Shown piece after piece: positions 55,473 through 64,000 of a stretch of DNA of 64,000 nucleotides. The translations under genes were made by a program, and so were the position numbers. Below the pieces are notes generated by a model. That model saw nothing but the letters and a program-made list of their open reading frames with translations, was not told the DNA's origin and made no database searches. Each line of letters opens with the position of its first letter. Within the stretch, counting starts at the first letter, position 1. The stretch comes from Primulina eburnea. Lineage: Eukaryota > Streptophyta > Magnoliopsida > Lamiales > Gesneriaceae. Location: assembly GCF_022965805.1 (NCBI RefSeq), contig NC_133104.1:28702069-28766068 (forward strand), read 5' to 3'.

Positions 55473-57881
55473 TGTTAGAGTATGTGCCCGGCAAGACAAC
55501 ATGTGGCTGGGGCTTTTAATGACTCTAATGCAAAACAATCTTTATTTTAATAATATTTTACAATTTTAATGGAATTATACTTTATTTTTATACCCATGCA
55601 AACTGCATAGATAAAGTCCTTGAATATACAATAGGAACCATGAGGTCTGCGTCGCAGCGTAAGATCGTGAAACTCATTAGGAAGTGTACCGTATATTCTA
55701 AACAGGTTTCTAGTCGAATCAGCCGCCTAAAACAAGGATAAAGGTCGCTCGAGCTTGAAACTAGCATCCGTGGTTTAAAATCCGTGTTTCATTGGCAAGG
55801 GCATGGAGATGTCCATTCACATAGATGGGTGATCATATGATGATGCACTGAACAACCCTCCCTCGGACTATTCAAGTGGTTCCCAGTTATCAAGTGGAAT
55901 AGTCTGCAGTTATGGTTGTACGCCATTATTCCTTTGATCCGGGACAATGTAGGGGCTATACGTACTAGCATGCACTTTGATCCATTTACCGACTCCATCG
56001 AGGGTCATTAGGTGGTGAGGTTGGGTGTAGTTTTGAAATACGTAGGATCAAATGCATTGTAGTCGGGGATTCACCGTTTGCCTACGGGTGAAGATATACT
56101 ATATGATCTTTATGAGTTAATAGTGCAAGGAGTCTCTGGCCAGAGCAAGAAATGTTCCTTAGGGAAAGGTGTTTTCACATGCCATGCCATTATTAGTACT
56201 CAAAAATAAATCGCATCGTTATTGAATTAATAGGCAACTCTCGATATATCAATGGTTGCAAATTCAAACGGGATATATGTGTTGAAGGGACCGTACTGTA
56301 TGTAACCATGACTAAAGGTTCTTGCAGGCACTATCAGTGATACATAGGGGATCATGGGGTGATGCTACTAGACGGTCTTACCATGATCTGATGGGTGCAA
56401 TCAGAAATGAGTTCTGACAATCTTGATCAAGGAGTTGATGAAAAGCATGGGGTTAACTAGGGTAAACCCGAATAAGATAAATGTTATTCTGAATCACATG
56501 GAGATGTGAACCCACATCTAGCTGTATCCCTGAACCATTGAGAGTCACACAAGTATCGGATTCTGTGTTCCCGTTGAGATAGTCGAATTTCAAGGAGTTG
56601 AAATTTGACGACTATAGTTTGATGGAGATCAAACAAGAAGCTTATAAAAGAGTTTATGAACTAATTCCATTGGATGGAAGAAATAGAAGTTAGCATGATT
56701 GCTAAATAATGAAAGAGAGTAGAACTGTCTGTTTGTGAAGGAGTTCACTTAAACTGGCAGCTGCCAAATATGGTAACTGCCATATATGGTAAGTTCCATA
56801 TTTGATAAATGAAAATTTTGATCTTCGAAATTTTCAATTTTCATTATATGAACAAGATTTGTATCTTTGGTACATCGGCGCTTTCGGATCGTCAATCGGG
56901 GTTATAATGAGTCGGAATCAATTTTTATGTGAATTTGGAATTTACTAATTATATGATTGTGCTAGTAATGGTGACTACTAACATGTATAAATTCCCATAA
57001 ATATTCTACAGGAGTGTAGAATTAAATTAAATGAGGAATTAGTTTATAAATTAAATAATAGTTATTTAATTTAATAAACATATACATGTATATATTTTAT
57101 ATGTTGATATAAAATATATGTATATGATATTATTATAACATATATTATTAAAGGTTAATAAATACATTATATATTAATTATATGGGAGTTTAAAAATAAT
57201 GAAATTATAAGAGTCCTTGTAGAAGTCAGACTCCTAGTTAGATTAGGAGTCTGACTTTATAAATACAACATTAGAGCTCATTGTTGGATGATGAAATTTT
57301 TCACACAAAAACAACTCAAATATTTCTCCCCATCCTCCTTGAAAGTCACGGCAACCTCATTGAATTGTTGGAGGAACTTTGGCTACAAAGGCAAATTGGA
57401 TTTGCTTAATTGTTGATTAATGATCAATAATTAATTGTTAATAATTGATTAATAATCAATTATCACAAGATACATGATTTAGAATCATGAAGTCTAGGCC
57501 CCCTTGAAGAAAATTGAAAGGAAATTTTCGGCCACTTGTTTTTTCCGTCGCCGTGTCCTTTCGACATTGCACCGACCCAGGATTTTGGAAATTTGGAGTC
57601 TACAATCTCAACGCACAAATCACTTGCAATTTCTAGTGCAATCCAAGTGAGGAAAACAGTTTTCGATCGTGGACCTAATTAGGCGATGAAAGGAGAATAG
57701 CCGTTCGTAAGGATTTACAAGAAGGGTTATATCCGGCTAAACATCGGAATAGTTTGGAGTCCAGCATTAAGAACGCAAAAGTATAATTCTATACACCCTA
57801 TGGATGTTTTTAAACACACAACGACCAAAAAAATATTAAACTTCCGATGTGTCTTTGGTGCGAGAATACGATGTCCCAACA
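55473..57881 (+). repeat. copia-B 3' LTR
   Basis: 2409 bp from TGTTAGAGTATGTGCCCGGC to GATGTCCCAACA. It retains the two segments deleted from the 5' LTR, so it represents the fuller family form. A TATA box TTATAAATA lies at 57257-57265. Confidence 0.94.
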
Positions 57882-57886
57882 GTACT

Positions 57887-58690
57887 GAAATAAGCAAATG
57901 AACGAGGGGTAGGTGAACCAAGATTGCTAACAAATTCATTTCTCATTGAATGCTTAATTAATCATTTTAGTTTATCAATTTCATCATTTAATCTTTGAAT
58001 TATTTTTTAATTGTTTATTTCATCATCCTTGTAGTAAGTAATCACTCAAATCATCGTTGCTAAAAGTTTACTAAGTGGAAATAATAATTGTGAAATACAG
58101 TCTCTAGAGGAACGATACTTATACTCATGTACACCATATTAATTACTTGACATCGTGCTTGTGATTATATTGAACTTGAATTCAATCGACTTTTTACTGA
58201 GGATTTTATAACGCAAGTTTTGCTCGATTACCCCCTTTTTAAACACTTCACATATATTAACATATCCTAAAAGTTACCTCAACTGATAAATTTTTATTTG
58301 GTGGAACAAAAAAAGGAATGATCTGCGGTCCGACTAGCATCTTATCGAAGAGAATGACCGAATTTTATAACCAAAAGGTCAGTAGTAGATCTTTAAAGAT
58401 CATGGATTTAATGATGAAGAAAATCCAGTGGCCGGGGAAAAGAGAAAAATGGACCAAAAATATAAGAGCCCTTTCAAGGTAGCCGGGAAAACGGGCATAA
58501 CGGCTTGCTACTTATAGTATATCGGAGAAAAAAGAATAAAATGCCCTTGGAATGATTTCCACCTTATAATGATGTGTCTTATCAGGAAGGATGATTGAAA
58601 GAATTCAATTAATCGAATAGAATCATTCATGTAGAGTAGTCAACTTGTCCAGACTATAATTCATGCAGAGGAGTAGGAATGCGCGGGATT
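57887..58690. repeat. Unclassified repeat, right part, and intervening sequence
   Basis: Continuation of the sequence interrupted by copia-B. It is AT-rich with no coding region and ends near CCCCCTTTTTAAACACTTCA (58231-58250), which resembles the terminal part of copia-A LTRs. From about 58290 it passes into degraded gypsy sequence leading to the RT relic. Confidence 0.4.
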
Positions 58691-59670
58691 TGGGTCATTT
58701 CATAAATTATCTTTCCGCCATAAAGGGAAATAGATTTCTCTATTAAGTTGATGTTGGGGACAAGCCCTATTTCTAGAGCACCGTACCATTTAGCTCTAGC
58801 TGAGTTGAAAGAACTCAAGGAACAATTACATGACTTACTGGAGAAATCCTACATCAGACCAAGTATGTCAATTTGGGGGGAGCTCCAGTATTATTTGTAA
58901 AGAAGAAATATGGAACAATGAGGATGTGCATCAATTGCCGGCAGTTTAATAAAGCTACTGTGAAGAATAAGTATCCTCTACCACGTATCGACGACTTGTT
59001 TGATCAATTGAAGGGTACATCCGTGTATTCCAAGATCTATCTTCGTTCTTGATAACAACAACTTAGAGACCGAGAGGAAGATGTTCCTAAGACCTCTTTT
59101 CAAACACGTTATGGGCATTATGAATTCTTAGCCATGCCTTTTGGATTGACTAATGCTCCCGTGGTTTTCATGGATTTGATAAATCGTGTTTTTCGATAAT
59201 TTATTACAAATTTGTTATTGTCATTATCAATGACATTCTGTTTTATTCAAAAATAAAGAAGGAACATCAAGGACATTTGAGACTAGTACTCCAGAAAATC
59301 AGAGCTGCGCAATTTTATGCCAAACTTTCTAAGTGTGAATTTTGGTTGGACATAGTAGTATTTTTGGGGCATGTTATATCCTCTCAAGGAGTTTCAGTGG
59401 ATCCCATAAAATTTTAAGCTGCTATTAGTTGGCCAAAACAAACAAATGTTTTGAGATTTGTAGCTTTTTGGAATTAGCTGGTTATTATAGACGTTTTATT
59501 CAAAGATATTCTTTAATTGCATGGCCTATGACTCAACTAACACAAAAAGATAGACGTTTTGTGTGGACGGTTGAATGTAAATCAAGTTTTTAGACTTTGA
59601 AGGAAATGTTGACAACAATTTCAATGTTAGCTTTACCTTCAGGATTAGGTGGATTTTTTGTGTGTACACA
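58690..59670 (+). pseudogene. Ty3/gypsy reverse transcriptase relic
   Basis: Degraded RT of the same general type as gypsy-T. Readable pieces are [20 protein letters not shown] near 58765-58825, [20 protein letters not shown] near 58880-58940, [15 protein letters not shown] near 58965-59010, [20 protein letters not shown] near 59102-59160 and SKCEFWLD near 59330. The catalytic region reads [12 protein letters not shown], with Asp-Asp changed to Asn-Asp. At least six stops and shifts occur. It ends inside the RNase H entry near 59670, where unrelated sequence begins. Confidence 0.82.
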
Positions 59671-59674
59671 TGCT

Positions 59675-60504
59675 TTAACCTGCACCAACCCCTGCCCATC
59701 TCTCTAGGACCCTGACGGACCTACCCTGAGCCTCCCAACCCCAGCAGCGAGCCCCCTCGGCCGCTGCTGCACTCGACAACCGCACGAGGAGTCCTTGCTT
59801 TAAGGGACTCCTCCTAGGCTGTAACCAAGGAGTCGTAGCCATGCTAATACTCTTTATATCCCTGACTCACGTTCGGCCCAGGCCCCAACCCAAGCCCTGG
59901 CCAAGTCGTGAGCCCTCATGCAAAACATCGAGCCCCTTGAATGCTTATGCACGAGAATAACACCTAGAACCCTTGGCTTCTCTCTTCCCTTTCCATGCGA
60001 TCATTAAAGCCTTGTTTTCCTTTTAATTCAATCGTGTTTTAACCATATTTCATCGTGTATTGACAGCGTACTCATTGGAAATAATAACGTGTTTCATATT
60101 TGCGTAAAAACATCATATCTTTTAAAATAAAGGTTCTACCGTAAAACTATTCAAACACCTATTTTTTCATGCATAAACAATTAAATCATGCATAGTATGA
60201 TTTTTATGATGTTTAAAAAGGTTTAGAAAACGTGCATTTGCGTTTATGCGATCGAATAAACGATCATTGACGAGGGTGCGAATTTTGGATGACCGGACGA
60301 CGAAGACTACTATCTTTTCTTCTTCCCTTATTTTAGAAATTATGGGTGTGTTGTATGTGTTTTTTGGCTGGTATAATGATGTTTAGAAGTCTAGGATTCA
60401 ATTTATAGATTTAGTTTTGCATGCTAATGGGCTTTGGTTTTGGGCTTGCAAGCCTAAGGGCAATTGGGCCTACTTTAAATAATTAAATTAAGCCCAATAA
60501 CATC
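59675..60504. other. Unclassified C-rich then AT-rich sequence
   Basis: The first 280 bp are C-rich (AGCCCCTCGG, CCCAGGCCCCAACCC) and hold an imperfect hairpin around AGGAGTCCTTGCTTTAAGG (59788-59815). The rest is AT-rich with GGGCTT words near 60430-60490. No coding sequence. It is possibly part of an LTR I do not recognise. Confidence 0.35.
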
Positions 60505-61500
60505 CCTCCCACAATTTTTGACATTTCCACCACCCTCTGATGAAAAAAAGAAATCATATTTCATTAGTGGGCATGTAGAGCAATATTAAACAATTATGTT
60601 CCCGAATAATATCAGCCGATTATAATTTTTAAAAGGTAGAATTCAATTTAATCCCTATGTAACCTCTCCGTGTTTCGCCTCGCGTTTAATAAGGACCCAA
60701 TAATATGACGCCATTTATTTTCACGTGTCAAACCGACCCATCATTATCGAATTGTGGTGGACGATCGTCGTGAGCTACCCCCAATAATATGAGTCGAAGT
60801 CATGAGACTTCCCCTCAATTCACATCATATGTCCGGTGGAAGTCACAAATTTCCGGCATCTAGGCCTCCCCAATAATATGAGCAAGACACTCTCTGTGGG
60901 TAGCGTTCAACATGCAACCACGGTTGATAGAATGCAAGAATAAATTAAATCCTTTAATTTTTACTTTTGTAGTTTGATATAAATTTTGAATGTTTTTTAA
61001 AATGAGGGATTTTAATTTTAAAATTGTCTCATTATTTTAATTTAAAATCACGTGTCATGTGTGTATGTTTACCAGATTCATGAAACTATATTATTTAATA
61101 ATATACATACATGCATACTACACACACACATATATATCATGATATGACATTCAACAATAAATAAGGATGATCGATCACCAACACTATTAGATCCAATGTG
61201 AGTCAGACATGGATCCAGGCCCAAAACTTAGGTGAATGCAGGGATGCAAGTGTAACTAATTACAAAAGCTTCCAATATTTTACATGCATTCATCTTGTGC
61301 ATCGGGCCCAAAATCTTTCAGTCTTGATCTACCACTATTTCTAATAATTATAATCAAATAACCATGGCACATAAGTGATACATCTAATGGGGAGAGAACG
61401 GGTCATAACCAGGCCCACTTTAATAATATGAAATATTAACAAAATGAATAAAATTGTAAAATATCCTAACATACACTTAACATATTGGTCAATGCTGTCG
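60505..61500 (-). repeat. Isolated copy of the copia-B leader
   Basis: Collinear with 27885-28870 on the same strand, including four CCCAATAATATGA-type motifs at 60602, 60696, 60780 and 60869. Neither a copia-B LTR nor gag is found next to it. Both flanks are C-rich unclassified sequence. Confidence 0.78.
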
Positions 61501-61800
61501 ATCCACCTAGCCAACCTAGTACTCTTCTACTCGAGCCACCACCGAGTCCACCTGACCCTCATCGAATATGGACCATGGTCAGACCCAGCCTCACCCAGCC
61601 CAAGCATTGAACCAGCGCTACGAGCCCTGCCATCAGAACAAGGGTCGCGCTATTCTCCTAGTCTCGGCCCTCATTCTCTCGAGCCACCACAAACCATGGC
61701 TACACCAGACCATGTTCCGAACCCTACCCCTCTACCCTAGACCCTACTTGACAAGCTTGGCCAGCCCCTAGCCATGCTGCACTCCTTCCCAAAGCACATC
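61501..61800. other. C-rich unclassified segment
   Basis: About 300 bp rich in CCACC/GAGCC words, similar in composition to 59690-59960, suggesting that one sequence flanks both sides of the leader copy. The open frame here has no recognisable motif and I do not call it a gene. Confidence 0.35.
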
Positions 61801-63220
61801 TGTAGAGCCCAATTTCGTACACGTAAAACCCATGCATTTATTTAAATTAGTAAAGCATTTAATTTATTTTAAAGGAGTTTAGTCATGCATAATTCATTTA
61901 AATGCATTATTTTAAAGTATCTACGTTTATGTGATGCACGTTAAAATGTCTTTCGAGTTTCATGTTTCAGGCGATCATTCGAGTTGGGATTGAGGAAAAG
62001 ACCCGGGGACGATTTTTGGCAATTTAAAGATGGTATCTTATTTTAGTTGAGTTTGAGGGCATTTTCAATTAATTTATTGAATTTTAGCATTTCAAGTCTA
62101 AATCATGTATTTATCAATTTTAAGAGTTTAAAACTTTTAAAATCTAGCATGGTGTGTGTTATATTTTAATTAAAGAATTTTATTTAAAAGTTAATTGTGA
62201 GTTAGTGTTTTAATTAGTAGACAATTATTTTAGTAAACTAAAATTCAGTCTCCTAATTACCCTAAAACACACGCCTCACACACACATTACACGCTTTTAC
62301 ACACACCTGTAACGCCTAAACACACACACACTCTATCATTCAGTTTTTATTATTTTGAGAGAAGAAAACCTAGGGATTCTCCTTCCCTACAGCAGCCGCC
62401 CCATCCCCTTCACGATCCCAGCAAGTTTCGTGAGTTTTTATCGCAAGTTTTAGCGCCACGATCGTCCCGGATCAACCTCGCTTTCATCCCCGCTTCGATA
62501 TCGCCGGTTCGGTAACGTTTAATATCAAAAAGACACGTATATTCTGTTCTTGCTGTGTCGATCAAGTCATATATTGTATTGCGTTGTTTTTATGCGTAAA
62601 AGTTATGTATGATGTTAGTAGTTTGAGCGGATCATAGATCGGATCAATTCGAAGGAAAAGTTTTAGATCTAAAACTCGTTTTTGCTGTCTTTTCAAATAC
62701 TGCGATTTTTCTGTTCATATTTTGAGAAAACTTTCAACTAGAAAAATGTATAACTTTTCGATGCCTTCGATTTGACATAAAACTCGAGATTTTTGGACGA
62801 AAAATGAGTGAGTTATGATGTTTTTCGTGAGACTGCTCAAACTGTAATTTTCAGAAAATGTGTTATTGATGTGTTTCTTGAAGTTTTACGTTGCAGGCTT
62901 CGTTGGGGCTCGACGGGTGATCGCCGCTGCACATAGGTACTTCGGTTATGATGTTGGAATGGTCATCGATGTTTTGTTTCGTGTCGATAGGCACTAAGAT
63001 GGTTCTAGAGTCGTAGGAACAATCATTGATGTCCAATTCGTTGTTGTGTCGTTGGTTGTGAATTGTTACCCTCGGGGTGATGTTTATGCACTTGGGTTTG
63101 GTATAATACCTTAGTGTTCTAAGAAGTGTCTCGTGGTGACGTTCATAGTCCGAGGAATCGAGTCTAGAAGACTAAGCAAAAACATGTTCAGAATCTCGTA
63201 AGTTTCGACCGACAGTAGCC

Positions 63221-63483
63221 ACACGGACCTTGCCACGGACCCTGACACGGGGTCCGTGCATTTGTTTTCTCGTGAGTGTCAAATTTGCGCAGATACACGG
63301 ACCTTTACCCGGACCCTGGCACGGGGTCCGTGCCTTCACTTTCTCACAAGTGTCAAAGTTGCGAGTGGACACGGACCCTTACACGGAGGCAGGCACGGGG
63401 TCCGTTCCCCTTTTTCTTTCCGAGTACATCCTTCACCGTAGGCAGACGGACCTGTACACGGACCCGGGTTAGGGGTCCGTGTA
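63221..63483. repeat. Array of CACGGACC...GGGTCCGTG inverted repeats in LTR3
   Basis: Four units of about 65-85 bp. Each has ACACGGACC near its start and ACGGGGTCCGTG about 20 bp later, able to form a 9-bp stem. The linkers (TTTCTC-rich, GTGTCAAA) are also partly conserved. The minus LTR3 copy has only one such unit near 29590-29640. Confidence 0.8.
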
Positions 63484-63801
63484 CACACTGTTTGGGAAAA
63501 ATATTATTTTTGGTTTCAAGATTTGATGCCATGGTTTAGAGCAAGGATTAGTAAGGTCATGTCAGGGGAAGTTATAGAAGGTCCTAAGATATGATCGAGC
63601 TTGAGAGTAAGTATAATTTTTCTACGTCTAAGCTATGCAAGTTAAGTATGAAATTCATGTTAGTATGTCGCAGCGACGGCCCCAGTCGAAGTCCAACGAA
63701 TCCCTCAACGCCAGGTAAGTATGAATGACGTGCAAAGGAAATGTTTTAAGTTTCGAGGTATGCTAATTGTCTTGTGACCAAAGAAAGTTAGGATTGGAAA
63801 G

Positions 63802-63922
63802 CGTTAAATCATGAACGGGGACCAATCCGCCCGTTAAATTATGAACGGGTTAGATCGTGGTTGTGAAGCGTTAAATTATGAACGTGGATCAACTGGCCTG
63901 TTAAATTATGAACAGGGATCTT
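63802..63922. repeat. Short tandem repeat GTTAAATTATGAACGGG in LTR3
   Basis: Four copies of a roughly 30-36-bp unit built on CGTTAAATTATGAACGGG, each followed by a variable GATCAA/GACCAA-containing half. Confidence 0.75.
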
Positions 63923-64000
63923 ATGTATGCGGCAGTGGATACGTCCCTGTCAGCCCAGTACTGTGGTGTGTCTGATCAGGCGTTTATCATGTTAAGGGTC

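Larger units (their letters stand above)
48303..57881 (+). mobile_element. Complete copia-B retrotransposon with TSD GTACT
   Basis: The 5' LTR is 48303-50485, the internal region 50486-55472 and the 3' LTR 55473-57881, with GTACT at 48298-48302 and 57882-57886. Internal order is PBS, GC-rich block, phased-motif leader, gag remnant, integrase, RT, RNase H, PPT. The coding region has many stops and a gag deletion, so it is structurally complete but coding-defective. Confidence 0.95.
61801..64000 (+). repeat. LTR3, plus copy, running off the right edge
   Basis: Starts TGTAGAGCCCAATTTCG and is collinear with the minus fragment 29341-31040 for about 1.9 kb. It contains a CA-rich stretch (62265-62335), followed by GAAAACCTAGGG (a likely transcript-leader region), a hairpin array (63221-63483) and a short tandem repeat (63802-63922). 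No terminal TSD or PBS lies inside the window, so it could be an LTR or an LTR plus leader. No coding sequence found. Confidence 0.75.

Noticed and set aside
61444..61771. Two overlapping Pro/Ser-rich ORFs of 98 and 67 codons
   Set aside because: They cross the boundary between the leader copy and a C-rich repeat. The composition alone explains them.
63172..63539. ORFs in four frames, and a repeat layout that could suggest a CRISPR-like array
   Set aside because: The units are inverted repeats inside a plant LTR with partly conserved linkers, not identical repeats with unique spacers. CRISPR is not expected in a plant nuclear genome. The ORFs are repeat artefacts.

Overview
This window is repeat-only plant nuclear DNA. 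I found no host gene, rRNA or tRNA. Everything I can assign belongs to LTR retrotransposons (Ty1/copia and Ty3/gypsy) or CACTA-type DNA transposons, at several stages of decay and inserted into one another. The families, the iMet-type primer binding sites and the CACTA termini indicate a flowering plant. The gag and ORF3 proteins remind me of proteins annotated in Gesneriaceae (Lamiales) genomes, but that is memory and has not been checked.

For this report: 'copia-A' is a Sirevirus/SIRE-like element with an extra ORF3 after pol and LTRs of about 1 kb. 'copia-B' has 2.2-2.4 kb LTRs and a long leader. 'gypsy-T' is a chromovirus-like (Tekay/Del type) element with 1.8-2.1 kb LTRs. 'LTR3' is an LTR starting TGTAGAGCCC whose internal region is not seen.

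Layout. 1-19984: a minus-strand copia-A running off the left edge. It carries a full gypsy-T in ORF3 (995-9552) and a 756-bp CACTA element in the reverse transcriptase (14287-15042). 19985-20430: the right end of a larger CACTA element that hosts this copia-A. 20431-22993: the 3' end of a plus-strand copia-B hosting that CACTA. 22994-29340: a minus-strand copia-B relative. 29341-31446: LTR3-type fragments in opposite orientations. 31447-46653: a plus-strand copia-A with a truncated 5' LTR, a solo copia-A LTR (38365-39343) and two solo gypsy-T LTRs (41176-42923 and 43788-45854), all three with 5-bp target duplications. 46654-48302 and 57882-58290: an unclassified repeat split by a complete copia-B (48303-57881, duplication GTACT). 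58690-59670: a gypsy RT relic. 59675-61800: unclassified C-rich sequence around an isolated copy of the copia-B leader. 61801-64000: an LTR3 copy running off the right edge.

The most interesting signals are these. (1) Small antisense genes lie between pol and ORF3 of copia-A, on the strand opposite to the element, each with a TATA box. One is an intact 143-codon ORF, one is its diverged neighbour, and a pseudogenised homologue sits at the same place in the other copia-A copy. (2) The copia-B leader carries a 13-bp motif four times at 83-95 bp spacing, and this is kept in three separate copies. (3) Several families carry a block of GC-rich, partly palindromic short repeats. In gypsy-T LTRs the block lies just upstream of a TATA-like sequence, but the repeat unit differs completely between copies. 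(4) The insertion stack in the left half is about five levels deep.
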